From: Alkalihalobacillus bogoriensis ATCC BAA-922
GTDB taxonomy: Bacteria; Bacillota; Bacilli; Bacillales; Bacillaceae_F
Length of the DNA: 64,000 nt
Assembly (NCBI RefSeq): GCF_000621445.1
Contig: NZ_JHYI01000011.1
Coordinates: forward strand, 1-64,000
Direction of reading: 5' to 3'
The notes beneath the pieces are model-generated. The model did not search any database. It was not told the DNA's origin and saw only the letters and a program-made list of their open reading frames with translations. A program made the position numbers and the translations under genes. Position 1 is the first letter of the stretch. Each line of letters begins with the position of its first letter. This document shows, in pieces, positions 7,087-15,948 of the stretch.

Positions 7087-9385
7087 ATGGACAGCGATCA
7101 AAACGAAAGTAGAGAAATGGAAAGAAAGGCCTGACGATTTTACTGCTGAAGCCGAAGCATTACAGCTGTTACGTTCATTAGAACGAAGAGAGGAAGAAGA
7201 GGTTGAAAAGGTTCATGATGACATCTATTCATTGCTAGCATACTCTCGATTTAAAAGAGTGAGTTATGAAGATGAAATGGTGACAACTTGGCTTAGGCAA
7301 GTTCATGATGAAAATTCGCGATTATTCCAATGGGTTCAGCTTCAGTTGTTCATTGAAAAAGTGAAAACTCCATTTTTACCAAAGGTATTTCCACAAATTA
7401 GAGAAACGGATCATGGAAGTGCAAAGAAAAAGCTAGCCGAAGATTATGTTGCAATTGCCGAACATTTCTTTTCTGTTTATCCGGCTGTTGAATCGGCCCT
7501 TCTACAGGCAATTGATATAGCTATGAAGATTGAAGATGTGCAAGAAGAGAAGTTGCGAAAATGGCTACAAGTACTAGAAAGTATAGAAGCGGAAATGCAT
7601 CTTGTAACGAAAGCGACAAAAGCGTATCAGCAATCTGTAACAGGTATTTACTATTCGGCGACTCAGTTAAACGAAGTTAGAACGATGATTCAACGAGTAG
7701 AACAATTAAATCAGGAGTGGGAACAGCTTTTATTCGAACGGAAAAACGACAACTCTTCCGCTCTTTCTGAGTTGCAGCAATTAGTCGGTCTTGATGAAGT
7801 AAAGCAAAAAGTCAAATCACTATATCGCTATTTACAATATCAACATATCCGTAAAGAGCGTGGATTCCATTTGCAAGATGATATTAGTTTGAATATGGTG
7901 ATAACGGGAAATCCAGGTACAGGTAAAACGAGATTAGCAAGAACGCTAGCTAAAATTTATCATGAATTAGGTGTCTTAGAAAAAGAAGAAGTCATTGAAG
8001 TGAATCGTTCTCAATTAGTTGGTGGTTTTGTCGGTCAAACAGAAGAAAATACGATGAATTTCATTCAAAAGGCATTAGGTGGAGTTTTGTTTATTGACGA
8101 AGCTTATAGCTTAAAACGAGACCAGTCGTCTGGGAATGATTATGGACAAACAGCTATTGATACATTAGTAGCAGCTATGACAAATCATGAATATGCTGGG
8201 AAATTTGCAGTGATTTTAGCAGGCTATCCAGAAGAAATGAGGCATTTTCTGTTTGCTAACCCAGGTTTGCGAAGTCGTTTTCCGGAGCATAATCATATTC
8301 ATTTACGCGATTATACGAAAGATGAACTAATACAAATTGCTGAACAAATCGCGTTAAATAATGATTTCTTTTTTTCGAATCACGCAAAGGTGGAATTATC
8401 AAGACGAATTGAAAAGGAACAAATCGATGACACATTTGGAAATGCGAGAACCGTTAAAAATATAGTCATGGATGCGATTTTTCAAAAAGGAGCCCAAACA
8501 AACGTCCAACAAGAATTAAATTATGAAGATATTGCCGTCCTTACAGAAGAAGCTGTTCGAACGCAAAAACACGGAAATAAAGATGAACAATCCTCTTTAG
8601 ATGAATTGCAACAATTAATCGGATTAGACAATGTAAAAAAAGAAGTGAAACAGTTAACATCATTTGTTCGAGTGCAACGAATAAGAGAACAAAGAGGTCT
8701 TCCTACCGTTCCGATCGGTTTACATTCGGTTTTTACTGGGAATCCAGGAACAGGAAAAACAACCGTTGCTCGATTGTTTGCTTCGGCTTTAAATGGAATT
8801 GGTCTTTTAAAGCGCGGGCATGTCATTGTTTGTGGACGTTCTGATTTGGTTGCTGGTTATATCGGACAAACGGCGATAAAAACAAAGCAAAAAATTAGAG
8901 AAGCGTTAGGTGGTGTCCTTTTCATTGATGAGGCGTATTCACTAGCTTCAGGTGGTCAAAAAGATTTTGGTCGTGAAGCTATCGATACGCTTGTGGAGGA
9001 AATGACAAAATATAATGAAAACCTTGTCGTCATTTTAGCGGGTTATCCAGATGAAATGACTCATTTATTACAACAAAACCCGGGGCTGCAATCTCGTTTT
9101 AAAAAACATATTCATTTCCCGGATTATTCACCTATTGAAATAAGTGAAATTAGTTTACAATATGCAAAGAAATATGGTTATGACATTGATGGATCACTTC
9201 GTAAAAAAATCGATGATAAATTGAAAGAGATTTCCATAGACGGAAATGGTAGGTTTGCAGTAGATATTGTTGACCGCGCCATTCAACGTCATGCCAGTCG
9301 AATGATAGAAGAGGGACAACATTGGGAGACAGATGCGTTAACAACATTACGGGAAGCTGACTTTATCGATTTATTCAATATGTAG
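7067..9385 (+). CDS. Double AAA+ ATPase of the SpoVK/CbbX type
   Basis: Two complete AAA+ modules follow a helical N-terminal region of about 235 residues. The first has Walker A GNPGTGKT at 281-288, Walker B VLFIDEAYSL, and AVILAGYPEEM with NPGLRSRF; the second has GNPGTGKT at about 558-565, VLFIDEAYSL, VVILAGYPDEM and NPGLQSRF. The GYPxxM...NPGLxSRF stretch is specific to the CbbX/SpoVK branch. B. subtilis SpoVK has only one module of about 320 residues, so this 772-residue protein is a tandem version. ATG 7067 is favoured over GTG 7055/7058 because an AAAGTGGTGAT ribosome site overlaps them. It overlaps the EamA reading frame and precedes a thioesterase by 12 bases. Confidence 0.87.
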   Translation: MLRQTDEWTAIKTKVEKWKERPDDFTAEAEALQLLRSLERREEEEVEKVHDDIYSLLAYSRFKRVSYEDEMVTTWLRQVHDENSRLFQWVQLQLFIEKVKTPFLPKVFPQIRETDHGSAKKKLAEDYVAIAEHFFSVYPAVESALLQAIDIAMKIEDVQEEKLRKWLQVLESIEAEMHLVTKATKAYQQSVTGIYYSATQLNEVRTMIQRVEQLNQEWEQLLFERKNDNSSALSELQQLVGLDEVKQKVKSLYRYLQYQHIRKERGFHLQDDISLNMVITGNPGTGKTRLARTLAKIYHELGVLEKEEVIEVNRSQLVGGFVGQTEENTMNFIQKALGGVLFIDEAYSLKRDQSSGNDYGQTAIDTLVAAMTNHEYAGKFAVILAGYPEEMRHFLFANPGLRSRFPEHNHIHLRDYTKDELIQIAEQIALNNDFFFSNHAKVELSRRIEKEQIDDTFGNARTVKNIVMDAIFQKGAQTNVQQELNYEDIAVLTEEAVRTQKHGNKDEQSSLDELQQLIGLDNVKKEVKQLTSFVRVQRIREQRGLPTVPIGLHSVFTGNPGTGKTTVARLFASALNGIGLLKRGHVIVCGRSDLVAGYIGQTAIKTKQKIREALGGVLFIDEAYSLASGGQKDFGREAIDTLVEEMTKYNENLVVILAGYPDEMTHLLQQNPGLQSRFKKHIHFPDYSPIEISEISLQYAKKYGYDIDGSLRKKIDDKLKEISIDGNGRFAVDIVDRAIQRHASRMIEEGQHWETDALTTLREADFIDLFNM

Positions 9386-9397
9386 GGGGAAATAAAA

Positions 9398-9817
9398 TTG
9401 AAAATATCTCGTATTCCAGTCGAAGTTAGATACGCAGAAACGGACCAAATGGGTATTGTTCATCATAGCAGTTATGTCGTGTGGTGTGAACTTGGAAGAA
9501 CGGCTTTAATTCGGGAGCTAGGCTTTAGCTACGCCCAAATGGAAGCAGATGGAGTATTAGCTCCTGTCCTTAACATTAATTTAAATTATAAGCATACGAC
9601 GAAATATGGAGAAACGGTTACCGTTCATACGTGGATTGAAGCCTATGATGGATTGAGAGTGACTTATGGGTATGATATTGTAAATGAAAAAGGAGAAACT
9701 TGCGTGTCAGGAACAAGTTTGCACGTCTGTGTCAAAAAAGAAACGTTTCGTCCGATATCAATTCGTAAGCAATTACCAGAGTGGCATGAAGTGTATGAAA
9801 GGGAAAAAAAGAGTTGA
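9398..9817 (+). CDS. Acyl-CoA thioesterase, hotdog fold (YneP/YbgC type)
   Basis: The N-terminal block VRYAETDQMGIVHHSSYVVW contains the 4-hydroxybenzoyl-CoA thioesterase signature with the catalytic Asp (ETDQMGIVHH). A second block INLNYKHTTKYGETVTVHTW fits the hotdog beta sheet. Length (139 aa) is normal. The start is TTG after AGGGGGAA, 12 bases behind the AAA+ gene, so it is in the same transcript. It likely hydrolyses short or aromatic acyl-CoA esters; the substrate cannot be told from sequence. Confidence 0.88.
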   Translation: MKISRIPVEVRYAETDQMGIVHHSSYVVWCELGRTALIRELGFSYAQMEADGVLAPVLNINLNYKHTTKYGETVTVHTWIEAYDGLRVTYGYDIVNEKGETCVSGTSLHVCVKKETFRPISIRKQLPEWHEVYEREKKS

Positions 9818-9901
9818 ACTTCAAAAAAGATACGTTGTAAGGAAATGATACAAGATGGAGGACAAAAGCAGAAAAACCGTGTATAAGAAAGGAGAGTTTG
9901 T

Positions 9902-10756
9902 ATGCAGGAAGAAAAGAGGGGATATATGTTGGAATTACAAAAAAAGATTATTCAAGACTTAAAGGTGGAAGCTACGATTCAACCTGCTGAGGAAATTAGA
10001 CGGAGAATCGATTTTATTAAAGACTACTTATTACATTCGAAACAGAATGGTTTAGTGCTAGGTATATCCGGTGGACAAGACTCTACGTTAACAGGAAAGC
10101 TATGTCAAATGGCGATTACAGAATTAAATAGGGAAAATCATGGGAAGTCTTTCACGTTTTTTGCGGTACGACTTCCATACGGTGTTCAACAAGATGAGCA
10201 AGATGCACAAGATGCACTTGATTTTATCCAACCGGACAAGCGAGTGACCATTAATATTAAACCAGCGGTAGATGCTGCTGCTCAGTCGTTTTATGAAGCG
10301 ACCGCTATGTCTTTATCAGATTTCAATAAAGGGAACACAAAAGCGAGAGAGCGTATGAAAGCACAATATGACATTGGAGCCCATTTTCAATGTTTAGTTG
10401 TTGGCACTGACCATGCTGCTGAAGCAGTAACAGGTTTTTACACAAAGCATGGTGATGGCGCTTGTGATCTTGCACCGATTTTTGGATTAACGAAAACACA
10501 AGGAAAGCAGTTATTACAAGAGTTGGGTTGCCCAGAACATTTATATCAAAAAGCACCAACTGCTGATTTAGAAGATGATAAACCAGGACTACCCGATGAA
10601 GATGCCCTCGGAATGACATACGAACAATTAGACGCCTTTCTTGAAGGAAAGCAAGTGTCTCGCGAAACAATGGAAAAAATTGTACAACGTTATATTCAAA
10701 CTGAACATAAAAGACAATTACCTGTAACTGTGTACGATACATGGTGGAAACAATAA
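9902..10756 (+). CDS. nadE: Ammonia-dependent NAD+ synthetase
   Basis: The PP-loop [17 protein letters not shown] is near residue 53, followed by [70 protein letters not shown] and the closing [17 protein letters not shown]. All are standard for the NadE family, which amidates nicotinate adenine dinucleotide with ammonia and ATP in the last step of NAD synthesis. There is no glutaminase domain, so it is the NH3-dependent form. ATG 9902 has an AAAGGAGAG site; ATG 9929 with AGAGGGG is an alternative giving an N-terminus nearer to B. subtilis NadE. Confidence 0.95.
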   Translation: MQEEKRGYMLELQKKIIQDLKVEATIQPAEEIRRRIDFIKDYLLHSKQNGLVLGISGGQDSTLTGKLCQMAITELNRENHGKSFTFFAVRLPYGVQQDEQDAQDALDFIQPDKRVTINIKPAVDAAAQSFYEATAMSLSDFNKGNTKARERMKAQYDIGAHFQCLVVGTDHAAEAVTGFYTKHGDGACDLAPIFGLTKTQGKQLLQELGCPEHLYQKAPTADLEDDKPGLPDEDALGMTYEQLDAFLEGKQVSRETMEKIVQRYIQTEHKRQLPVTVYDTWWKQ

Positions 10757-10777
10757 TACGAAGATGATTGATATAAC

Positions 10778-10817
10778 GGTGTCCTTGTCAATATAAAGAC
10801 AATGGATACCTTTTTTT
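10778..10817 (+). terminator. Terminator after nadE
   Basis: GGTGTCCTTGTC and GACAATGGATACC form an imperfect stem ending in T7, directly abutting a dispersed repeat. Confidence 0.7.
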
Positions 10818-10893
10818 GAAAGCTTATTCAAGAAGAGCGGGCAGGGCTTTGCACTTCGCTTGAAAGAAAAGACGCTCCTGCGTTTTTCTTAAT
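10818..10893. repeat. Repeat family B, copy 1 (left end missing)
   Basis: GAAAGCTTATTCAAGAAGAG, then a G/C-rich middle and CTTGAAAGAAAAGACGCTCC, TGCGTTTTTCTTA at the right end. This 76-base piece matches the right two-thirds of the element at 13468-13583. The remaining bases up to the next gene hold nothing else recognisable. Confidence 0.75.
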
Positions 10894-10975
10894 AATTTGG
10901 ACGGTTACATTGCATCATTTTGATCGTTTCTTCATATTCATAAGTAGGATAATGAAGTGGAGTGAGGAGAATAAA

Positions 10976-11509
10976 ATGGTGAGAGCAAAGGTCGTTTTAT
11001 TAGTTTTTCTATCTTTTGTAGTTGTTGCATTAGGTTTTTTTACTTTTGTGGATGGAGATATAACATTTGGTAATGAAGAAAATAAAGAGATGACCGTTAA
11101 GACAACATCGAATTCTAGTCATGGTGTTGGTGACACATTAGAAATAAACGGTATTACAATGACAGTTAATGATGTATATTCGAAGCATGATGAAGGGAAT
11201 TCAGACGTGAATTATGTTATAGTAGATATATCCGTAACAAATGATAAACATTCAAGTTACGAATTTTCATTGCATAAACTAACGTTGAATGATGAAGAAG
11301 GTTATGGTTACGAACATACAACCCGAACGGAAACAAAAGGCATTCTAGGTGGACAAATAAGTGAAGGACGAACGGTCCGAGGTGAAGTGGCTTTTAAAGT
11401 ACCAACAACTGACCAATCTTTTGAGTTTGTCTATACTGATCACTTGCGAACAGGCCAGTTAGTATGGGAATTACAAGAAAACGAGTTGAATAAGGAGTCA
11501 CATGAATGA
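10976..11509 (+). CDS. DUF4352-type exported protein, 177 aa
   Basis: ATG 10976 follows GTGAGGAG; an upstream in-frame TTG at 10910 lacks a ribosome site. A signal or anchor helix (about residues 4-24, no lipobox) leads to a beta domain of the telokin-like DUF4352 type: VGDTLEINGITMTVNDVYS, NYVIVDISVTNDKHSSYEFS, and GEVAFKVPTTDQSFEFVY. Such domains occur on extracytoplasmic proteins that are often anchored to the membrane; no enzymatic role is known. The stop overlaps the next start (ATGA), coupling it to the PHP protein. Confidence 0.8.
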   Translation: MVRAKVVLLVFLSFVVVALGFFTFVDGDITFGNEENKEMTVKTTSNSSHGVGDTLEINGITMTVNDVYSKHDEGNSDVNYVIVDISVTNDKHSSYEFSLHKLTLNDEEGYGYEHTTRTETKGILGGQISEGRTVRGEVAFKVPTTDQSFEFVYTDHLRTGQLVWELQENELNKESHE

Positions 11510-12357
11510 TAGAAAAAAATTCGGATTTGCATATGCATTCGACCGCCTCTGACGGTGGGTATTCACCGTCAGAGCTCGTTCGAAAGTGTAAGGAACAAGG
11601 GTTAACGATTATATCTTTAACTGACCATGACACGGTAGCAGGAGTGTCAGAGGCAATTGAAACAGGACAAGCTTTTGGTATAAAAGTAATTCCTGGTATT
11701 GAGTTTTCAACAAAAGCAAAAGGGAAAAGTGTTCACATAATAGGATACGGGATAGACATTTCCGATAAAGCACTATTACATATGTTAGAACAGCAAAGGA
11801 TTCAGCGTAGAAACCGACTAGATGTTATCCTTTCCAAACTTCATCAAGTAGGTATTACAATGCAAGCTGACGATGTACTTCAGTTTGTAGATGGTGGAAG
11901 TATAGGAAGGCCGCATGTAGCTAAAGCATTGATTCAAAAAGGGTATGTCACAGATGTTGCTGAAGCTTTTGACCGGTATTTAGCAGAAGGACAACCGTGT
12001 TACGTTTCAAAAGAAAAAGAAATGACGCCAGAAGAAGCTTTTACTTGGATTCATCAAACAGGTGGAGTCGCTATTGTTGCACATCCAGTGTATTACGGGT
12101 TAGATGAATTGATTGAAGAATGGGTAAGAGAGAAGCAGTTAGACGGAATTGAAGTATACCATCGGGACCATACTCAAGCTGACGTCATACATTATGAGCA
12201 GTTTACATTGAGATTAGAACAAACGTATGATGTTCAATTGTTACGAACAGGTGGTTCTGATTTTCATCACGAAGAGTATGGTCGAAAAAGAGAGCCATTA
12301 GGAGTGACAAGGCTATCTAATGAATTCGCCATGCAACTAATGGAAAAATTGAAATGA
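11506..12357 (+). CDS. PHP-domain phosphoesterase (RNase AM/YciV type)
   Basis: All metal-binding motifs of the PHP fold are present: DLHMHSTASDGGYSP near the start, SLTDHDT, GIEFST, IVAHPVYYG and GSDFHHEEYG. The order and length (283 aa) match the TrpH/YciV group, which hydrolyses 3',5'-nucleoside bisphosphates and trims 5' ends of RNA in studied members. It is translationally coupled to the DUF4352 gene (ATGA overlap). An 11-bp perfect hairpin lies within the early codons (11547-11574). Confidence 0.9.
   Translation: MIEKNSDLHMHSTASDGGYSPSELVRKCKEQGLTIISLTDHDTVAGVSEAIETGQAFGIKVIPGIEFSTKAKGKSVHIIGYGIDISDKALLHMLEQQRIQRRNRLDVILSKLHQVGITMQADDVLQFVDGGSIGRPHVAKALIQKGYVTDVAEAFDRYLAEGQPCYVSKEKEMTPEEAFTWIHQTGGVAIVAHPVYYGLDELIEEWVREKQLDGIEVYHRDHTQADVIHYEQFTLRLEQTYDVQLLRTGGSDFHHEEYGRKREPLGVTRLSNEFAMQLMEKLK
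11547..11574. other. Perfect 11-bp hairpin within the PHP gene start
   Basis: CTCTGACGGTG, loop GGTATT, CACCGTCAGAG, about 40 bases after the start codon in the conserved SDGGYSPSEL segment. Confidence 0.7.
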
Positions 12358-12425
12358 TAGTAGACTCGGTCAGTATTCGATAGTACAATATGTTTTTGTG
12401 ATGTTTGGAAAGTGGTGAACCTTCT

Positions 12426-13439
12426 ATGAGATTAATTCAGATTGAGGAATATAAAGAGCATTCTATGCAGTTAGCCAAGCCGGTCTATGATGCGAAAGGT
12501 CGAGTGTTATTAGCAGCGGGAAACAGAATTCATCCCAAATATTTGCAAAAGCTAAAATCAATTGGTGTTACATTTTTGTTGATTGAAGATGCTTCTTCGC
12601 ATGGAATTACTCTTGAAGAAATGGTCGATATGCCAACGTGGATTGATGCAACACAATTAATTAAAGATTCATTTGAACGAGTGAAATTACGTAAAGTGTT
12701 ACCAATAAAAGAATTGCAACAATGTGTCTTTAAGCTCTTATACGAAGTTCGAAAGAGGAAGGCTGTCTTATTAATCCCGTCTACCTCTGTTGCCGATGAA
12801 CTTCAGCCTTATGCACATAGTGTGAATGTCACATTAATTGCCTTACAAATCGGAAAATTTTTGCAATATACAGAATCACAGCAACGTGATTTAGCCATTG
12901 GTTGTTTGTTACATGATATTGGAAAAGTAGTAGCCAATCGAGTTGAAGAACATCCAGAAAAAGGGTTTTCCATTATTCGAAATGCTAGAGAGATCAATCT
13001 ACTCTCTGCTCATATTGCGTATCAACATCATGAACGTTTAGATGGACAAGGGTACCCACGTAAAATTAGCGGGGAAGATTTTCTTCAATTTGCGCAAGTG
13101 TGTAGTATCGCTAATGAATATGAGAACATGATTTCATTGCATCATGTTACTTCCTATGAGGCGATTGAACGATTAATGGCAAAAAGTGATTCGCACTATT
13201 CACATGCTGTTGTCAATGCTCTTTTTAAAGGAGTTCCTTCTTTTTTACCTGGGACGTTTATTCGATTAAACACGTCCGAAAAAGCTATTGTTACAAAAAT
13301 TGATACGCATTTACATCGCCCTGTCATAAAACTATTAGAAACGGATGAAGAACGGTCATTGGCAGACTTTCCAACGTTAATTATTACCGAAGAATTATCA
13401 AGAGAAGAAGTAGAAGAAATGGATGAGACAAACGGATAA
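12426..13439 (+). CDS. HD-GYP domain protein (putative c-di-GMP phosphodiesterase)
   Basis: The C-terminal half carries LLHDIGKVV, EHPEKGFSII, AYQHHERLDGQGYPRKISGE, the HD-GYP signature. The usual DAYDAM block is changed to IANEYENM, so activity may be altered. The N-terminal part (about 1-110) begins with the MRLIQIEEYKEHSMQLAKPV stretch common to Bacillus HD-GYP proteins and has no membrane segment. ATG 12426 follows GGAAAGTGGTGAA. It probably cleaves or senses c-di-GMP in the cytoplasm. Its last codons form one arm of the terminator. Confidence 0.87.
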   Translation: MRLIQIEEYKEHSMQLAKPVYDAKGRVLLAAGNRIHPKYLQKLKSIGVTFLLIEDASSHGITLEEMVDMPTWIDATQLIKDSFERVKLRKVLPIKELQQCVFKLLYEVRKRKAVLLIPSTSVADELQPYAHSVNVTLIALQIGKFLQYTESQQRDLAIGCLLHDIGKVVANRVEEHPEKGFSIIRNAREINLLSAHIAYQHHERLDGQGYPRKISGEDFLQFAQVCSIANEYENMISLHHVTSYEAIERLMAKSDSHYSHAVVNALFKGVPSFLPGTFIRLNTSEKAIVTKIDTHLHRPVIKLLETDEERSLADFPTLIITEELSREEVEEMDETNG

Positions 13440-13463
13440 ATTCCTTTGACTCATCCTTTTGTT
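13421..13463 (+). terminator. Terminator of the HD-GYP gene
   Basis: GGATGAG inside the last codons pairs with CTCATCC, followed by TTTTGTTT; the loop is long (22 bases). Confidence 0.6.
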
Positions 13464-13467
13464 TATC

Positions 13468-13583
13468 ATATAAGAAAGCATAAAAATTTAGGTCTAGCAG
13501 TGAAGCCTTGAAAGCTTATTCTAGAAGAGCGAAGGCTACGCACTTCGATTGAAACGAAAAGACGCTCCCGCGTTTTTCTTATT
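13468..13583. repeat. Repeat family B, copy 2 (near complete)
   Basis: Begins ATATAAGAAAGCATAAAAAT, continues TAGCAGTGAAGCCTTGAAAG and CTTATTCTAGAAGAGCGAAG, and closes GACGCTCCCGCGTTTTTCTT AT. The two ends are mutually inverted (ATAAGAAA / TTTTTCTTAT). At 116 bases it is the most complete copy and serves as the reference. It is followed almost immediately by a family-A element. Confidence 0.8.
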
Positions 13584-13589
13584 GTTTAG

Positions 13590-13940
13590 TGTACTAAAAA
13601 AAGTCGACCTGTGGATAACATTGCGCTTATAGATTCTTAGAATGAATTAGGGGTTTGGGGTACTATGATACAAGCGAGTAAAGACCCAAGTGAATCATTC
13701 AACACTTGGGTCGGGGTTTATCACGTTAGCGATTTTGTTGTTTGTGGTAATTTAAGCGGCCATGAAAACCGTTATCTGTGAACATGACTAGCGTTTTGGA
13801 ACATTGGTGGACACAGGAGCAGTTAATCATAATATATTGCTAGGAATAGAGTTACTTTTGCGGTAATAAGCGCTCCTGTGGCCGCTAAAAAGCGGAAACC
13901 CGTATCATGTTCACAAATAACGGCTGCTCTGACCGCAAAA
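13590..13940. repeat. Repeat family A, copy 1 (long palindromic element)
   Basis: The conserved core 13754-13940 runs from AAGCGGCC to GACCGCAAAA. Outer arms CCGTTATCTGTGAACATG and CATGTTCACAAATAACGG pair almost perfectly, and inner arms ACACAGGAGC and GCTCCTGTGG form a second stem. A 5' leader (13590-13753) including a CCCAAGTG...CACTTGGG hairpin is shared with copy 2. No ORF with a ribosome site is present. Confidence 0.85.
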
Positions 13941-14003
13941 GTGAGATATGTTATTTATTAGCATGTCCAAACCTTTCCAAAATCATGGCTTGTCTTATGT
14001 TGT

Positions 14004-14666
14004 TTATTCTTCCACTGTTCTTTTACTCGAAATCTCGGTTCCTTCTAACGCTTGTGTCGCTAGTTGGTCAGCTTCTTTGTTTTGTTTGCGAGAAACAGCT
14101 TGAAACTGAGCTTGAAAACCAAGTTCTTTTACTTTTGCTTCAATTCTGTCCACCCATTGTTGAAGTTCAGGTTCATAACATGGCCATTCCTCTGTTAATT
14201 GGTTAATGACAACGAGTGAGTCTCCTTTAATCATAATCGGAATGTGATGAGCGCCTAATGCTTCGAGCTCAGATAGGGCAAACCAAAGGGCCGCATATTC
14301 AGCCTCATTATTCGTTTGGATATTGTGAATCCTTTCGTTTTTCCGAAGGCGGTACGTTTTGTTGTTTTGTTTAAACTGAATGGCTATGCCTAGGCCAGCA
14401 TTGCTAGTGGCATGGTCAAAGCCACCATCAAAATGAACGATAATGTCATGAGGTTCGTCTTCTACGCCTTTTATATATTTCAGGATTTCTTTTTTTGACC
14501 ACTGACAGCCTTCTTCATCGACAAAAAATAATTCTTTGACTCGCCCTGTTTTTTCGATATCATCAACCAATGTAAGGATTGAGGTGACTGGAAAAGAGTC
14601 TGAGCGAAAAACAATCGTCTGTTTTCCTTTAGCAGGCTTATAACTCCATTCTAAATAAACATTCAT
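14004..14666 (-). CDS. RNase H-like protein (YpeP type)
   Basis: An N-terminal domain of about 70 residues precedes an RNase HI fold: IIVHFDGGFDHATSNAGLGI, NIQTNNEAEYAALWFAL, IMIKGDSLVVINQL and KQNKEADQLATQAL give the D-E-D-D catalytic set. Length (220 aa) and layout match the reverse-transcriptase-like/RNase H YpeP group of Bacilli. It may cut RNA in RNA-DNA hybrids; for close relatives activity is weak or unproven. The end of the gene runs up to the family-A repeat; no clear terminator was identified. Confidence 0.87.
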   Translation of the reverse strand: MNVYLEWSYKPAKGKQTIVFRSDSFPVTSILTLVDDIEKTGRVKELFFVDEEGCQWSKKEILKYIKGVEDEPHDIIVHFDGGFDHATSNAGLGIAIQFKQNNKTYRLRKNERIHNIQTNNEAEYAALWFALSELEALGAHHIPIMIKGDSLVVINQLTEEWPCYEPELQQWVDRIEAKVKELGFQAQFQAVSRKQNKEADQLATQALEGTEISSKRTVEE

Positions 14667-14745
14667 CTAACTCCCCATCCTTTAAAGAAAAATAAATTGC
14701 GAATTGTCTAATTTCATGATAATTTAATTAATTACAAGGGTAAAG

Positions 14746-14850
14746 TTATCTTTTTCGTTGTTCCCATCGTTTAAATAAATGATTAACAAGTTTTATGCCT
14801 TGTTTAAGGACAAGAAGTTTGATAAAATGGCGGATTATGGTCGAAAACAT
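14746..14850 (-). CDS. Small basic protein, 34 aa
   Basis: ATG at 14850 (minus strand) is preceded by GAAAGGGTG at seven bases. The 34-residue product starts MFSTIIRHFIKLLVLKQGIK and ends WEQRKR, i.e. an amphipathic or short membrane-associated helix with a basic tail. No named family recognised. It lies between the RNase H-like gene and the metA promoter. The ribosome site and clean composition support it, but conservation was not testable. Confidence 0.45.
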   Translation of the reverse strand: MFSTIIRHFIKLLVLKQGIKLVNHLFKRWEQRKR

Positions 14851-14904
14851 ATTTTAACACCCTTTCTATAACGTCTTGTTATTAGGATGGATCGTTTTGA
14901 ATTT

Positions 14905-14934
14905 TTTACACATCGTAAAAACATATTGTATAAT
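14905..14934 (+). promoter_or_regulatory. Promoter of metA
   Basis: TTTACA (14905-14910), an 18-base spacer and TATAAT (14929-14934) lie 47 bases before the ATG. No S-box or T-box structure fits into this short leader. Confidence 0.6.
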
Positions 14935-14981
14935 CAACAACAATGGCATCTGCTAATATTTGTAATGGAGGAGACGACGTC

Positions 14982-15896
14982 ATGCCAATTAAAGTACCTG
15001 ATAGCCTACCAGCCAAGGACATATTAAATAGAGAAAATATATTTGTAATGGATGAAAGTCGAGCTTATAAGCAAGACATACGTCCATTAAAAATAGCGAT
15101 ATTAAATTTAATGCCCGTAAAAGAAACAACTGAAACACAATTGCTTCGGTTGTTAGGAAATACACCGTTACAAGTCGATGTTGTATTTATTTATCCTGAT
15201 TCGCATACATCGAAAAATACATCACAAGAGCATTTATCTTCGTTTTATAAGACGTTTGAAGAAATTAAAGAATTAAAATTTGACGGGTTAATTATTACTG
15301 GGGCACCTGTAGAAAAATTAGAATTTGAGGATGTAACTTATTGGAAGGAGCTTCAACAAATTATGGATTGGAGTGTTACAAATGTAACATCCACACTACA
15401 TATCTGTTGGGGAGCGCTTGCTGGTCTTTATCATCATTATAAAATTTCAAAATATTCTCTAGATAAAAAAATGTTTGGTGTTTTTTGGCATCGGGTGAAT
15501 ATTCCGAATGTTAAGCTTTTACGAGGGTTTGATGATATTTATCTTGCACCACATTCACGATACTCAGAAGTGAAAAAATCGGAAATTGAACAAATTCCTG
15601 ATTTAGAGGTGTTAAGTGATTCAGATGAAGCAGGTGTGTACATTGTCGCTTCTAAAAATGGGAAACAAATTTTTGTAACGGGTCATTCAGAATATGATTG
15701 CTGTACATTGCAGGAAGAATATGAGCGAGATGTCAATAAAGGAGTTGATATTGACTTACCACAAAACTATTTTCCTGAAAATAACCCTTCGTTTGCCCCG
15801 GTGTTAATGTGGAGAGCACATTCGAATTTATTATTTTCAAATTGGTTAAACTATTACGTTTATCAAGAAACACCATATGATTTGTCTCAATCTTAA
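14982..15896 (+). CDS. metAA: Homoserine O-acetyltransferase (MetA family)
   Basis: The start is ATG 14982 after GGAGG; the upstream in-frame ATG 14943 lacks a site. The 304-residue chain has [20 protein letters not shown] at the start, the nucleophile Cys142 in LHICWGA, and His235/Glu237 in GHSEYD. Residue 111 is Glu ([10 protein letters not shown]). In characterised MetA enzymes Glu111 marks acetyl-CoA use and Gly marks succinyl-CoA use, so acetylation is predicted. This is the first committed step of methionine synthesis. It appears to be monocistronic. Confidence 0.95.
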   Translation: MPIKVPDSLPAKDILNRENIFVMDESRAYKQDIRPLKIAILNLMPVKETTETQLLRLLGNTPLQVDVVFIYPDSHTSKNTSQEHLSSFYKTFEEIKELKFDGLIITGAPVEKLEFEDVTYWKELQQIMDWSVTNVTSTLHICWGALAGLYHHYKISKYSLDKKMFGVFWHRVNIPNVKLLRGFDDIYLAPHSRYSEVKKSEIEQIPDLEVLSDSDEAGVYIVASKNGKQIFVTGHSEYDCCTLQEEYERDVNKGVDIDLPQNYFPENNPSFAPVLMWRAHSNLLFSNWLNYYVYQETPYDLSQS

Positions 15897-15910
15897 ATTC
15901 ATAAAAAAAA

Positions 15911-15948
15911 GAGAATGTAATTGGAGTCTTGTCCACTTACATTCTCTC
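15911..15948. terminator. Bidirectional terminator of metA and the HD-GYP gene
   Basis: GAGAATGTAATTGGA pairs with TCCACTTACATTCTC around a six-base loop. An A run on one side and T/C on the other make it useful for both convergent genes; it contains the stop codon of the minus-strand gene. Confidence 0.8.

Noticed and set aside
14851-14981. SAM riboswitch or T-box before metA
   Set aside because: The leader between -10 and start is under 50 bases and lacks the conserved blocks.
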